The notes beneath the pieces are model-generated. The model made no database searches. It saw nothing but the letters and a program-made list of their open reading frames with translations, and had not been told where the DNA came from. A stretch of DNA of 49,976 bases from Bacillota bacterium (lineage in GTDB: Bacteria > Bacillota > Sulfobacillia > JAJYWN01 > JAJZPE01). Of this stretch, positions 17,209 through 26,244 are shown piece by piece. Every line of letters begins with the position of its first letter. Position 1 is the first letter of the stretch. A program made the translations under genes and the position numbers. The stretch is from NCBI GenBank assembly GCA_036504675.1, contig DASXUT010000190.1:1-49976 (forward strand), given 5' to 3'.

Positions 17209-18327
17209 ATGCTCATTGGCGTAGCAAAAGAGATCAAGAACAACGAGAACCGGGTGGCCATGACCCCTGCCGGGGTGGCCGCGCTGGTCAAGGCGGGCCA
17301 CAAGGTGGCCGTCGAGAAGGCGGCCGGAGTCGGCAGCGGGATCTCCGATAAGGACTACGCCGCCGCCGGGGCCGAGATCTGGGACGACAAGAAAAAGCTC
17401 TTCGACGAGGCCGACCTGATCGTCAAGGTCAAGGAGCCGCTGGCGCCGGAGTACGGACTCTTCCACACCGGCCAGATCCTCTTGACCTACCTGCACCTGG
17501 CCCCCGAGCCGGAGCTGACCAGGGCCCTGATGAAGAAGAAGGTCGCCGCGGTGGCCTACGAAACGGTCCAGCTCGGTGACGGCTCGTTGCCCCTCCTCAG
17601 CCCGATGAGCGAGATCGCCGGCCGGATGGCCCCGCAGATCGGGGCCCACTTCTTGGAGAAGCCGCAGGGCGGGCGGGGAGTGCTATTGGCCGGCGTGCCG
17701 GGGGTGCCGCCGTCCGAGGTGGTGATCGTCGGCGGCGGGATCGTCGGGACCAACGCCGCCAAGATGGCCACCGGCCTCGGGGCCAGGGTGACCATCCTGG
17801 ACATCAACGTCGACCGCCTGCGTTACCTCGACGATATCTTCCACGGGCACCTGACGACCCTGATGTCCAACAGCTTCAATATCGCCGCCGCGGTCAAGCG
17901 GGCCGACCTGTTGATCGGCGCCGTGCTCGTCCCCGGGGCGAGGGCCCCGCGGCTGGTCACCGAGGAGATGGTCAAGGCGATGAAGACCGGCGCGGTCATC
18001 GTCGACGTGGCCATCGACCAGGGGGGGTCGATCGAGACCATCGACCGGGTGACGACCCACTCCGACCCGACCTATGTCAAACACGGCGTGGTCCATTACT
18101 CGGTGGCCAACATGCCGGGGGCCGTCCCCCGGACGTCGACTTTCGCCCTGACCAACGCCACCCTACCATACGCCCTGCAGTTGGCCAACAAGGGCCTCAA
18201 GAAGGCGGTCAAGGAGAACTCGGCTTTGGCCAAGGGGATCAATGTCCTGAACGGCAAGGTCACCTATGAAGCCGTGGCCGCGGCTCACGGGCTCGACTAC
18301 CACCCGCTGGAGGGAGTCCTGAAGTAG
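17209..18327 (+). CDS. ald: Alanine dehydrogenase
   Basis: A 372-residue NAD-dependent enzyme interconverting L-alanine and pyruvate plus ammonia. Substrate/catalytic residues are in [23 protein letters not shown] and YLHLAPE (the conserved Lys and His). The Rossmann motif [20 protein letters not shown] is near residue 170. Length is typical. ATG at 17209 with GGAGG ten bases upstream. It is flanked by spoIIM and a terminator, hence monocistronic. In other spore-formers alanine dehydrogenase supports sporulation on amino acids, a plausible context here. Confidence 0.95.
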   Translation: MLIGVAKEIKNNENRVAMTPAGVAALVKAGHKVAVEKAAGVGSGISDKDYAAAGAEIWDDKKKLFDEADLIVKVKEPLAPEYGLFHTGQILLTYLHLAPEPELTRALMKKKVAAVAYETVQLGDGSLPLLSPMSEIAGRMAPQIGAHFLEKPQGGRGVLLAGVPGVPPSEVVIVGGGIVGTNAAKMATGLGARVTILDINVDRLRYLDDIFHGHLTTLMSNSFNIAAAVKRADLLIGAVLVPGARAPRLVTEEMVKAMKTGAVIVDVAIDQGGSIETIDRVTTHSDPTYVKHGVVHYSVANMPGAVPRTSTFALTNATLPYALQLANKGLKKAVKENSALAKGINVLNGKVTYEAVAAAHGLDYHPLEGVLK

Positions 18328-18360
18328 GGACTGAACGCCGGCGAGTCAAGAGAGAAGCAG

Positions 18361-18395
18361 GGGGCCTTCCCGGGCGGCCGGGGAGGCCCCTTTTT
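18361..18395 (+). terminator. Rho-independent terminator after ald
   Basis: GGGGCCTTCCCGG (18361-18373) pairs with CCGGGGAGGCCCC (18378-18390) with one G-T pair; TTTTT follows. Confidence 0.9.
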
Positions 18396-18467
18396 CGCCG
18401 TCGTGGTTCTACCGCCGTGGCTGGTTCCGTAAAGTCTTAACGGAAGATAGGAGGGGAGGAGAGCGGG

Positions 18468-18758
18468 TTGGCGCGGGGGGCAAGGCGGCCAAACCGGGTG
18501 ACCGAGGCCGAGGAACGGCCCGCGGGGGCGGGTCTGAGGCTCCTGCGGATTCTGCTTATCCTCGTCGTCCTCGGGCTGGTCCTGCCGAGGCTCTTGGGGG
18601 CGGTGACCGATTACATCTTCCCCTCCGCCGGGCAGACCGCCCTGGCGGGGGTCGAGCCGGTGACCAGCCAGGTGATCGTCGCCGAGCGGACGGTCTATCA
18701 CGGCTGGCTGGCCGGCGTCGTCATCTGGTGGCAAAGCCTGCAGCGGGGCAGGGAGTAG
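18468..18758 (+). CDS. Small single-span membrane protein upstream of xerD
   Basis: A 96-residue protein with a basic N-terminus and one strong membrane helix (LLRILLILVVLGLVLPRLL, about residues 25-43), then a short outer or inner tail. TTG start with AGGAGGGGAGGAG upstream, one of the best ribosome-binding sites in the region. I recognise no domain. In B. subtilis the small membrane gene yqzK (DUF4227) stands just before xerD; this is the positional counterpart, but sequence similarity cannot be judged by eye. Confidence 0.6.
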   Translation: MARGARRPNRVTEAEERPAGAGLRLLRILLILVVLGLVLPRLLGAVTDYIFPSAGQTALAGVEPVTSQVIVAERTVYHGWLAGVVIWWQSLQRGRE

Positions 18759-18795
18759 GGCCGTCCTTCCTTCCTTAGAAATTTCCACCGACAAA

Positions 18796-18820
18796 AGGAG
18801 TTTCAGGAATTATGTAGAAT
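18796..18820 (+). promoter_or_regulatory. Candidate sigma-H promoter upstream of xerD
   Basis: AGGAGTTT at 18796-18803 resembles the sigma-H -35 (AGGAWWT) and GTAGAAT at 18814-18820 resembles its -10 (RnnGAAT), spacing 10. The surrounding stretch is unusually AT-rich for this genome. Confidence 0.45.
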
Positions 18821-18837
18821 GGATTATGTCGTATAGC

Positions 18838-18891
18838 CCGGCCCGCCGGGATGCCCCCCGTCAGGGGGCCCAGCCTGCGGAGCCGGGCCGG
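18838..18891 (+). ncRNA. Structured leader element upstream of xerD
   Basis: CCGGCCC (18838-18844) pairs with GGGCCGG (18885-18891), enclosing a second hairpin GCCCCC/GGGGGC. It lies 14 bases downstream of the candidate -10, so it would be in the 5' untranslated region. Function unknown. Confidence 0.35.
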
Positions 18892-19015
18892 TCGTCCGAA
18901 GGGGATGGCCCTTGGCCCTCTGCATAAAGGCCAGTCCTTCGAGGGAAGCTTGACGAGTGAACGCGGTCCAGACGTCCAATGAAGCCGACCAGGGCTTCGG
19001 ATAGGAGAGTCCGGG

Positions 19016-19903
19016 ATGAAGAAGCTGATCGGTGACTTCATCGATTACTTGAGTGTTGAGCGGGGTCTGGCCCTCAACACCCTCGAGTCATACGGCCGCG
19101 ACCTGCGGCAGTACTCGGACTTTCTGGACAAGGGGCGGTTCGCCTCGGTCGAACAGGCTACCCGGGCGACGATAATCTCGTACCTTCTGTTTCTGGAGAA
19201 GCAGGGGAAGGCGACGGCGACCATCGCCAGGCGGCTGGCCGCCCTGAAGTCGTTCTATCAGTTCCTCGCCAGGGAGAAGATCCTTGACCGCGACCCCACC
19301 GCCAACCTGGAATCACCCAAGCTGGAGAAGCGGTTGCCCAAGGTCCTTTCGGTCAAGGAAGTCGACCAGCTGCTGAGGCAACCCAACCCGATCACCCCGC
19401 CCGGCCTCCGCGATCGGGCCATGCTTGAACTCCTTTACGCCACCGGCATCCGGGTCTCCGAACTGGTCAACCTCAATCTCAGCGACATCAACCTTGAGAT
19501 GGGTTACGTCCGCTGCATCGGCAAGGGTTCCAAGGAGCGCATCGTTCCGCTCGGTTCGGTGGCTCAGCGGAGCGTCCAGGAGTACCTCCAGCGCGGCCGG
19601 AGCCGCCTCGTCAAGAGCGGGGAGGAACAATCCCTCTTCGTCAATCACCACGGCCGGCGTCTGACCAGGCAGGGGTTCTGGAAGATCGTCAAGAAGTACG
19701 CCAACGACGCCCGGATCGATAGAGAGATCACCCCGCACACCCTGCGGCACTCCTTCGCCACCCACCTCCTGGAGAACGGGGCCGACCTGCGCTCAGTCCA
19801 GGAGATGCTCGGACACGCCGACATCTCGACGACCCAGATCTACACCCACATCACCAAGGGCCGCCTCAAGGAGGTCTACGCTAAGACCCATCCGCGGGCC
19901 TGA
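19016..19903 (+). CDS. xerD: Site-specific tyrosine recombinase XerD
   Basis: A 295-residue tyrosine recombinase resolving chromosome dimers at dif with XerC. N-terminal SAM-like core-binding domain (SVERGLALNTLESYGRDLRQY), then the catalytic domain with Arg in LYATGIRVSEL, His-x-x-Arg in TPHTLRHSFATHLL, His in MLGHADISTTQ and the nucleophile Tyr in IYTHI. ATG at 19016 preceded by AGGAG. Location between a small membrane gene and deoB matches the Bacillus xerD locus, which supports XerD over XerC or a phage integrase. Confidence 0.94.
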   Translation: MKKLIGDFIDYLSVERGLALNTLESYGRDLRQYSDFLDKGRFASVEQATRATIISYLLFLEKQGKATATIARRLAALKSFYQFLAREKILDRDPTANLESPKLEKRLPKVLSVKEVDQLLRQPNPITPPGLRDRAMLELLYATGIRVSELVNLNLSDINLEMGYVRCIGKGSKERIVPLGSVAQRSVQEYLQRGRSRLVKSGEEQSLFVNHHGRRLTRQGFWKIVKKYANDARIDREITPHTLRHSFATHLLENGADLRSVQEMLGHADISTTQIYTHITKGRLKEVYAKTHPRA

Positions 19904-19927
19904 GCCACCCATCCGCGGGCCTGAGCC
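19886..19927 (+). repeat. 21-bp tandem duplication spanning the xerD stop codon
   Basis: Two identical 21-bp units (19886-19906 and 19907-19927), each beginning ACCCATCCGCGGG and ending CCTGAGCC. The duplicated part includes the last codons and stop of xerD, so the second copy is untranslated. Confidence 0.9.
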
Positions 19928-20011
19928 CGGGGCCCCGGCGAGCACCATTGAGTACCCGACTTCCTGGCCCACCCGGCTACGGAAGTCTTTTCGCGTCAGG
20001 GGGGGTGCCCC

Positions 20012-21235
20012 ACGACCCAGACCAATCCAACGGCCGACCGGCGGTCGGAGCCCATCCACCGGGTCATCCTGATCGTCCTCGACAGCTGCGGCATCGGGGC
20101 CTTGCCGGACGCGGCCGATTACGGCGACGAGGGCTCGAACACCATCGGCAACCTGTCCAGGGCCCGAGGCGGCCTGCGCCTGCCGAACCTCGGGTCGATG
20201 GGGCTCGGCCGCCTGACCGAGGTGACCGGCGTCCCACCGGTGGAGCCGGGCCGGGCCACGGCGGCCTTCGGCCGGATGGCCGAACTCTCCCCGGGCAAGG
20301 ACACCATCACCGGACACTGGGAAATGGCCGGGATCATCCTCGACCGGCCGATCAAGACCTACCCGCACGGCTTTCCGCCGGAGGTCATCGAACCGTTCGA
20401 GAAGGCCATCGGCCGCAAGGTCTTGGGCAACATCGTCGCCTCCGGGACCGAGATCATCAAGGAACTCGGCGAGGACCACATGAAGACGGGCCGGCCGATC
20501 GTCTACACTTCGGCCGACAGCGTCTTCCAGATCGCCGCCCACGAAGAGGTTGTCCCCCTGGAGCTTCTGTACCATTGGTGCGAGATTGCCAGAAGCCAGC
20601 TGACCGGGGAGCACGTCGTCGGGCGGGTCATCGCCCGACCCTTCCTGGGACGGCCGGGAAGCTTCACCCGGACCGAGAACCGCCACGACTACTCGCTCAA
20701 GCCGCCCCACCAGATGCTCCTCGACAACATCGTCGAGGCCGGCCTGCCCGTCATGACCGTCGGCAAGATCATCGACATTTTCGCCGGCCAGGGGGTGACC
20801 GCGCAGCGCAAGACGGGCAACAATGCTGAGGGCATCGAGGCCACCCGGGAATACATCGCCGAGGGTGGGCCCGGGCTGATCTTCACCAACCTGGTCGACT
20901 TCGATATGCTCTACGGTCATCGCAACAACGTCGAGGGGTACGCCGAGGCCCTCGAGGAATTCGACCGCCGCCTGCCGGAACTGCTGTCGGTCACACGGCC
21001 GGGGGATTGCCTCTTCATTGTCGCCGATCACGGCTGCGACCCGACCACGCCGAGCACCGACCACTCCCGCGAATATACGCCCCTGCTCGTCTGGGGAGGG
21101 GCCGTCAAGGCCGGCACCGACCTCGGGACGCGCCGGACGATGGCCGATGTCGGCGCGACCATCGCCGAGATGCTGGCCGTCCCACCGATTGGCATCGGCA
21201 CCAGCTTCGCCCGGGATGTCCTGGGCCAAACGTAG
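20012..21235 (+). CDS. deoB: Phosphopentomutase (non-canonical start)
   Basis: Interconverts (deoxy)ribose 1-phosphate and 5-phosphate in nucleoside salvage; two-Mn alkaline-phosphatase-fold enzyme. Motifs: [17 protein letters not shown] (metal Asp), DTITGHWEM (phosphoacceptor Thr), [20 protein letters not shown] (metal ligands). The first in-frame ATG/GTG/TTG is TTG 20102, which would delete the VLDS metal ligand, so translation must begin upstream. In-frame candidates are ACG 20012, six bases after an AGGGGGGG run (407 residues), or ATC 20054 (393 residues, the usual family length). A sequencing error between GTG 20005 and this frame is the alternative. Followed by punA and pdp in one operon. 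Confidence 0.88.
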   Translation, partial: TTQTNPTADRRSEPIHRVILIVLDSCGIGALPDAADYGDEGSNTIGNLSRARGGLRLPNLGSMGLGRLTEVTGVPPVEPGRATAAFGRMAELSPGKDTITGHWEMAGIILDRPIKTYPHGFPPEVIEPFEKAIGRKVLGNIVASGTEIIKELGEDHMKTGRPIVYTSADSVFQIAAHEEVVPLELLYHWCEIARSQLTGEHVVGRVIARPFLGRPGSFTRTENRHDYSLKPPHQMLLDNIVEAGLPVMTVGKIIDIFAGQGVTAQRKTGNNAEGIEATREYIAEGGPGLIFTNLVDFDMLYGHRNNVEGYAEALEEFDRRLPELLSVTRPGDCLFIVADHGCDPTTPSTDHSREYTPLLVWGGAVKAGTDLGTRRTMADVGATIAEMLAVPPIGIGTSFARDVLGQT

Positions 21236-21250
21236 GAGGCTGATCACCTC

Positions 21251-22123
21251 GTGGACCAGGTGCTACTGAGGGAACGAATCAACGAAGCGGCCGGCTTTAT
21301 CAAAGGCCGGGCCGGCGGCGAGGGGCTCCCCCGGACGGTGGAGCCGGAGGCCGGGGTGATCCTCGGGTCGGGCCTCGGCCCGCTGGCCGAGGAGGTCGAG
21401 AATCCGCTGGTCATCCCGTACGGCGAGATCCCGCACTTCCCGGTATCGACGGTGGTCGGCCACGCCGGCCGCCTCCTCATCGGCCGGCTGGCGGGCCGCC
21501 AGGTGGCCGTGATGCAGGGCCGGTTCCACTACTATGAGGGCTACTCCTTGGACGAGGTGACCTTCCCCGTCCGGGTGATGAAGGCTCTGGGGATCAGGGC
21601 CCTCATCGTCACCAACGCCTCCGGCGGGATCAACCCGGAGTTCGAGGCGGGTGACTTGATGCTGATCACCGATCACATCAACCTGGTCGGTGACAACCCG
21701 CTCCGCGGCCCGAACGACGCCGATCTGGGACCGCGCTTCCCGGACCTGTCCGAGGCTTACGACCCCGTCCTGAGGGCCGCCGCCCACAGGGTCGCCCAAG
21801 CTGAGGGCCTGATTCTTCGAGACGGCGTCTATGTCGCCCTCAGCGGCCCGACCTACGAGACACCGGCCGAAGTCTCCTTCGTCCGCTCCATCGGCGGCGA
21901 CGCGGTCGGGATGTCGACCGTCCCCGAGGCCATCGTCGCCAGGCACGCCGGCCTGAGGCTGTGCGGGGTGTCTTGCGTGACCAACGTCCACCGGCCGAAG
22001 GGTGATCCCAGGCGGCGGGAGGTCAGCCACCGAGAGGTCATCGAGGTGGCCAACCGGGCCGGCTCCGACCTCAGCCGCCTGATCCAGGGCCTACTGAGGG
22101 CCGACTGGGAGGAGAGAGGATGA
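21251..22123 (+). CDS. punA: Purine-nucleoside phosphorylase
   Basis: A 290-residue trimeric-type PNP that splits inosine and guanosine into base plus (deoxy)ribose 1-phosphate, the substrate of DeoB. Motifs: [13 protein letters not shown] (phosphate), [31 protein letters not shown] and VGMSTVPEA. The C-terminal part reads [13 protein letters not shown] where many relatives have an Ala/Gly-rich stretch, a small oddity. GTG start at 21251 with AGGAGG 11 bases upstream. Overlaps pdp by ATGA. Confidence 0.93.
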   Translation: MDQVLLRERINEAAGFIKGRAGGEGLPRTVEPEAGVILGSGLGPLAEEVENPLVIPYGEIPHFPVSTVVGHAGRLLIGRLAGRQVAVMQGRFHYYEGYSLDEVTFPVRVMKALGIRALIVTNASGGINPEFEAGDLMLITDHINLVGDNPLRGPNDADLGPRFPDLSEAYDPVLRAAAHRVAQAEGLILRDGVYVALSGPTYETPAEVSFVRSIGGDAVGMSTVPEAIVARHAGLRLCGVSCVTNVHRPKGDPRRREVSHREVIEVANRAGSDLSRLIQGLLRADWEERG

Positions 22124-23436
22124 GCGTCTACCGGCCCTACGACCTGATCCTGAAGAAACGGGACGGTGGGGTCCTGACCGCCGAGGAGATCCGGCACCTG
22201 GTGAACGGCTTCGTCGCCGGCGAGATCCCCGATTACCAGATGTCCGCCTTCCTGATGGCCGTCTTCTTCCGGGGCATGGACGAGGCCGAGACGGCCGCCC
22301 TGACCATGGCCATGGCCGAGTCCGGCCAGATCCTGGACCTCAGCCGGATCGCCCCGAACGCGGTCGACAAGCATAGCACCGGCGGGGTCGGGGACAAGAC
22401 CTCGCTGGTCCTGGTTCCCCTGGTGGCGGCCTGCGGGGTGCGGGTGGCCAAGATGTCCGGCCGCGGCCTGGGCCACACCGGCGGGACCATCGACAAGCTC
22501 GAGTCCTTCCCGGGCTTTCAGACCGCCCTCACGCGGCGGCAGTTCGTCGACAACGTCACCCGGGTCGGCCTGGCCATCACCGGGCAGACCGGCGAACTGG
22601 CCCCGGCCGACGCCAAGCTCTACGCCTTGCGCGACGTGACGGCGACGGTTGACTGCATCCCGCTGATCGCCTCCAGCGTCATGAGCAAGAAGATCGCCGG
22701 CGGGGCCCGGGGCATCGTCCTCGACGTCAAGGTCGGCGGCGGGGCCTTCATGACCACCCAGGCGCGGGCCGAGACCCTGGCCCGGACGATGGTCGCCATC
22801 GGCCGTTCGGTCGGCCGCCGGACGGTGGCCGTGATCTCCAACATGGATGAGCCGCTCGGGCGGGCGGTGGGCAACGCCATCGAGGTCCGCGAGGCCATCG
22901 ACACCTTGACCGGGCGCGGCCCGGCCGATCTGACCGAGCTGTGCCTGACCATCGGCGCCGAGATGCTCATCCTGGCCGGGGCGGCGCCCGACGCCACCGC
23001 GGCGCGGGCCGCCCTGTCCGAAGCCCTGGCTTCGGGGACGGCCCTCGGCAAGCTCAGGGCGATGGTCGAGGCGCAGGGCGGCGACCCGGCCTACGTCGAC
23101 GACCCCGACCGGCTGCCCAAGGCCTCCTCGAGCGAGCCGGTGGCGGCCCCCGCCGACGGCCACGTTCAGGCCATCGAGGCCAGGGAGATCGGCCTGGCGG
23201 CGATGCAACTGGGGGCCGGACGGGCGAAGAAGGGCGACCCGGTCGACCTGGCCGTGGGTATCGTCTTGAAGAAGAAGGTCGGCGATGAAGTGCGGGCCGG
23301 CGAGCCCCTGGCGGTGGCCCTGACCAATCGGGCGGAGGCCGTCCCGACGGCCGTCGAGCGCGTCAGGGCCGCCTTTCGGATCAGTGCGGAGCCGGTTACG
23401 CCGCGCCCACTGATCACCGGGATCATCAGGGAGTAA
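22120..23436 (+). CDS. pdp: Pyrimidine-nucleoside phosphorylase
   Basis: A 438-residue dimeric enzyme that phosphorolyses uridine and thymidine. Signature [20 protein letters not shown] and [17 protein letters not shown] lie at about residues 85-125; the lid domain and the C-terminal PYNP domain ([16 protein letters not shown]) are complete. ATG overlaps punA's stop after GAGGAGAGAGG. Last gene of the salvage operon. Confidence 0.95.
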   Translation: MSVYRPYDLILKKRDGGVLTAEEIRHLVNGFVAGEIPDYQMSAFLMAVFFRGMDEAETAALTMAMAESGQILDLSRIAPNAVDKHSTGGVGDKTSLVLVPLVAACGVRVAKMSGRGLGHTGGTIDKLESFPGFQTALTRRQFVDNVTRVGLAITGQTGELAPADAKLYALRDVTATVDCIPLIASSVMSKKIAGGARGIVLDVKVGGGAFMTTQARAETLARTMVAIGRSVGRRTVAVISNMDEPLGRAVGNAIEVREAIDTLTGRGPADLTELCLTIGAEMLILAGAAPDATAARAALSEALASGTALGKLRAMVEAQGGDPAYVDDPDRLPKASSSEPVAAPADGHVQAIEAREIGLAAMQLGAGRAKKGDPVDLAVGIVLKKKVGDEVRAGEPLAVALTNRAEAVPTAVERVRAAFRISAEPVTPRPLITGIIRE

Positions 23437-23462
23437 GACTACAGGGCAATGGGGCAATGAAG

Positions 23463-23504
23463 AGGACCGGCCCCCCGCGATTGGCGGGGGCCGGTCCTGC
23501 TTGT
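23463..23504 (+). terminator. Terminator between convergent pdp and bioY
   Basis: AGGACCGG (23463-23470) pairs with CCGGTCCT (23491-23498), the stem continuing through CCCCC/GGGGG. TGCTTGTTT follows on the plus side. The U-tract on the minus side is poor. Confidence 0.8.
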
Positions 23505-24074
23505 TTAGATGGATGGGGACCCATCCTGGGTCGGCAAGCGCCGGAGGATTGCCGCCGCCAGCCAGGCGGCCAACGCCATCTTGGCCACGTCCCAGGGCAG
23601 GAAAAGCAGACAACCCCGGATGATCGCCGCGCTCAGGGAGAGCGGGGCACCAACCACCTTGTTGAGGATTAGATAGAGGTAGGGGACACCGATGGCATAG
23701 GTGGCGGCCAGCCCGGCCAGCGCGGCGGCGAAGAGACGCCAAAACCCGGGCTTGGAAGGGCCGCGGCCGCGGCTGAGCGTGCCTGCCACATAGGCCCCGG
23801 CGGCCAAGCCCAGCAGGTAGCCGAAGGTCGGACTAACCACGTAGCCGACCCCGCCGCCGTTCGAGAACACGGGGACACCGACCAGGCCGGTGATAAGGTA
23901 TCCGATCTGGGACGCCAGCCCGAGCCGCGGGCCGAGCAAGAGTCCCGACCACATGGCGAACAGAACCTGCAGGGTGAAGGGTACCGGCGGAACAGAAACG
24001 CGGATGAACGCCCCGGCGGCGGTCAAGGCCGCGAACAGCGCCGCCAGCACCAGGCGCTGGGTGCGGGTGGGCAA
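23505..24074 (-). CDS. bioY: Biotin transporter BioY (ECF S component)
   Basis: A 189-residue membrane protein with about six hydrophobic helices, the substrate-binding unit of an ECF-type biotin transporter. Family features: GAFIRVSVPPVPFTLQVLF near the N-terminus, LLLGPRLGLASQIGYLITGL, FGYLLGLAAGAYVAG and a C-terminal LPWDVAKMALAAWLA. The start is TTG 24074: AGGAGG lies seven bases upstream on the minus strand. The ATGs further upstream would place the Shine-Dalgarno inside the gene. No ECF ATPase genes are near, so it works with shared or distant EcfAAT, or alone. It interrupts the pdp-dacF order seen in Bacillus. Confidence 0.92.
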   Translation of the reverse strand: MPTRTQRLVLAALFAALTAAGAFIRVSVPPVPFTLQVLFAMWSGLLLGPRLGLASQIGYLITGLVGVPVFSNGGGVGYVVSPTFGYLLGLAAGAYVAGTLSRGRGPSKPGFWRLFAAALAGLAATYAIGVPYLYLILNKVVGAPLSLSAAIIRGCLLFLPWDVAKMALAAWLAAAILRRLPTQDGSPSI

Positions 24075-24335
24075 AGGGATCGCCTCCTGATAAACCACAA
24101 GGATCCCATTCATGATGGCCACCGCCCGCGAGAACACACAAGGTCGGATCCAGGCGGTGAGGAATCTGGACTCAGAAAGTCCAGCTTATCCGCTTAGGAT
24201 CATACCCACAGGGTTTTCGCCAGTCAAACACTTTTTTTGGACCGGTGACCACCCGGAAGGCCGGGTCCGGCATGTCTGGGAGCCGCCCCAAATATGGATT
24301 ACCGAGTCAGCGTCATTCCGGATGGAGGTGGACAG

Positions 24336-25556
24336 ATGCGGGCGCGCGGGATTCGATCCGGCCTTGCCGCGGTGTTGTCCTTGGCCCTGATCGCCTCCGG
24401 GGCGATGGTGGCGGCGGCCGGTCCGGCGGCGGCCCTGAACGCGCCGACCGCGGCCATAGCCACGCTCGGGAAGAGCCTGGAGATCAAGGCGCCTTCGGCC
24501 ATCCTTGTGGACGCCGGGAGCGGCCAAGTCCTCTTCGAGAAGAACAGCCATGAACGGCGGGCCATCGCCAGCATGACCAAGCTGATGGCCCTGGAGTTGG
24601 CTTTTGAGGCCATCGAAACCGGCAAGGTCTCCTTGCAGGACAAGGTATCCGCCAGTTCGGGGGCTTACCGGATGGGCGGTGCCCAGATCTGGCTGGCCCC
24701 GGGTGAGCAGATGCCCTTCGAAGACATCCTCCGGGCGGTGGCCATGCAATCGGCCAACGACGCCTCGGTGGTTGTCGCCGAGCACGTCGCCGGCAGCTTG
24801 GAGAGCTTCGTGGCGATGATGAACCAACGGGCCAAGGAACTGGGGATGCTGGACACCCACTACCAGAACCCGCATGGCATCGACGAGGCGGATCACTACA
24901 GCTCGGCCTTTGACCTGGCCGTCCTGGGCCGGGAGGCCGTGAGGCACTCGAAGCTCCTCGAGTTCACGTCGACCTGGGAGACCCGCATCCGGCCCGATCC
25001 GGTCAGCGGCAAGGGGCGGACCTGGCTGATCAACACCAACCGGTTACTGGTTCAAATGAAAGGGGTCGACGGGCTGAAGACCGGCTTTACCAACAACTCC
25101 GGCTACTGCCTCACGGCGACCCTCAAACGCGGCGACCTGCGGTTGATCTCAGTGGTCATGGGAGAGACCGAGGGCAAGCTCCGTTTCGATGAGTCGGCGA
25201 AGTTGCTCAGCTTTGGCTTCGCCAACTACTCCGGGGTGCCGGTCACCAAGAGCGGCGAGAAACTGGGCTCCGTCACCGTCCAGCGAGGCCTGGTGGAGAA
25301 GGTCGACGCGGTGGCCAAGGCCGACTTCTCGGTCGTCGTCCCGAAGGGCCAGGAGAGCGGCCTCAAGCGGGAGGTCCGACTGGCCAGGAGGGTGACCGCG
25401 CCCGTCCTCAAGGGTGCCCACCTAGGAACCTTGACCCTCACCCGTGACGGCCAGGAGGTCGGCCGGGTGGACCTGGTGGCGGCGGCCTCGGTCAAACGCA
25501 TCGGTTACTTCCGGTTGATTGGCCGGTTGACCGTGATCCTGCTAAGGGGGGACTGA
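24336..25556 (+). CDS. dacF: D-alanyl-D-alanine carboxypeptidase DacF (sporulation PBP)
   Basis: A 406-residue serine peptidase trimming the terminal D-Ala of peptidoglycan; DacF homologues set cross-linking in the spore cortex. Signal peptide (LAAVLSLALIASGAMVAAAG), then the three active-site motifs SMTK (about residue 79), SAN (about 138) and KTG (about 247), and the C-terminal beta-rich domain ending in a hydrophobic helix. ATG 24336 has GGAGGT seven bases upstream; ATG 24294 does not. As in Bacillus it precedes spoIIAA, but a terminator and a new promoter separate them here. Confidence 0.92.
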   Translation: MRARGIRSGLAAVLSLALIASGAMVAAAGPAAALNAPTAAIATLGKSLEIKAPSAILVDAGSGQVLFEKNSHERRAIASMTKLMALELAFEAIETGKVSLQDKVSASSGAYRMGGAQIWLAPGEQMPFEDILRAVAMQSANDASVVVAEHVAGSLESFVAMMNQRAKELGMLDTHYQNPHGIDEADHYSSAFDLAVLGREAVRHSKLLEFTSTWETRIRPDPVSGKGRTWLINTNRLLVQMKGVDGLKTGFTNNSGYCLTATLKRGDLRLISVVMGETEGKLRFDESAKLLSFGFANYSGVPVTKSGEKLGSVTVQRGLVEKVDAVAKADFSVVVPKGQESGLKREVRLARRVTAPVLKGAHLGTLTLTRDGQEVGRVDLVAAASVKRIGYFRLIGRLTVILLRGD

Positions 25557-25601
25557 CCGGACCCGCCAACCCCGGCTTGCCCGGTTCCCCAAACCCCGTC
25601 G

Positions 25602-25630
25602 CCCCGGCCTTGGCCGGGGTTCTCCTTTTT
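25602..25630 (+). terminator. Rho-independent terminator after dacF
   Basis: CCCCGGCC (25602-25609) pairs with GGCCGGGG (25612-25619), two-base loop; TTCTCCTTTTT follows. Confidence 0.8.
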
Positions 25631-25634
25631 CTGG

Positions 25635-25663
25635 AAGGGTTTACCGGGCGCTCCGGCGAATGA
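25635..25663 (+). promoter_or_regulatory. Candidate sigma-H promoter of the spoIIA operon
   Basis: AAGGGTTT (25635-25642) resembles the sigma-H -35 and GGCGAATGA (25655-25663) the RnnGAATww -10, spacing 12. In B. subtilis the spoIIA operon is transcribed by sigma-H with Spo0A~P, so the match is in the expected place. Confidence 0.6.
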
Positions 25664-25680
25664 TAAGAAGCTGATGCGCG

Positions 25681-25896
25681 ATGCGGGTTGACCAGGAGGT
25701 TCCCAGCAGTCCACACCTGGCCCGCGGCGGCACCGGTATCGTCCTGACTCCCTTCCTCGAGGGGATGAGGGCGGCCGGGGTGCCGATTGACGATGTCCTG
25801 GCGGCTCTGGGCAAGGATGGCGGCGACGGCGCTGCCGGGGGCGACCCCGCCCGCCGCGGCGAAGAAGACGGCGATCCACAGGTGGAGGTGCGTTGA
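25681..25896 (+). CDS. Possible small protein coupled to spoIIAA
   Basis: A 71-residue frame starting at ATG 25681, just downstream of the candidate sigma-H promoter, with TTGA overlap onto the spoIIAA start. The first half (GIVLTPFLEGMRAAGVPIDDVLAAL) looks globular; the rest is Gly/Asp/Arg-rich. There is no clear ribosome-binding site. It may be a leader peptide, a real coupled gene, or chance in a GC-rich genome. Confidence 0.3.
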   Translation: MRVDQEVPSSPHLARGGTGIVLTPFLEGMRAAGVPIDDVLAALGKDGGDGAAGGDPARRGEEDGDPQVEVR

Positions 25897-26234
25897 AGCA
25901 AATGAAGATAGAGCAGGAAGTGCGCGGCCGGACCCTGATCATCCGGCTCGGCGGGGAGCTCGATGTGAAGACCGCCCCCGAGTTCCGGGAGACGACCGAG
26001 GCCGCCCTGGAGCGACATGCCCCCAACCATCTCCTCATCAACCTCGACGGGGTCTCCTTCATCGACAGCACCGGACTGGGGGCCATCCTCGGCCGTTACC
26101 GCCGGATCCAGCAGGGCGGGGGCCGGATGTCGCTGGTCGCCCCGTCCCCCAATGTCCGGCGGGTGATGGAGCTGTCCGGGATCTTCAAGATCATGCCCGC
26201 CTATCGCTCGGAAGAGCGGGCCCTCGAAGGGTAG
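25893..26234 (+). CDS. spoIIAA: Anti-sigma F factor antagonist SpoIIAA
   Basis: A 113-residue STAS-domain protein. Unphosphorylated SpoIIAA binds SpoIIAB and frees sigma-F in the forespore. The phosphorylated serine is in VSFIDSTGLGAILGRY, matching the Bacillus FMDSSGLGVILGRY; GGELDVKTAPEF precedes it and ELSGIFKIMP follows. Start: TTG 25893 lies three bases after GGAGGT, ATG 25902 twelve bases; either is possible. The N-terminus differs by only three residues. Confidence 0.95.
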   Translation: MKQMKIEQEVRGRTLIIRLGGELDVKTAPEFRETTEAALERHAPNHLLINLDGVSFIDSTGLGAILGRYRRIQQGGGRMSLVAPSPNVRRVMELSGIFKIMPAYRSEERALEG

Positions 26235-26244
26235 GTGAGGGTGT

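Noticed and set aside
20102-21235. deoB starting at TTG 20102
   Set aside because: This start removes the conserved metal-binding VLDS strand and has no ribosome-binding site.
21853-23742. A 629-residue minus-strand frame over punA and pdp
   Set aside because: Low-complexity composition and exact overlap with two clear genes; a GC-rich antisense shadow.
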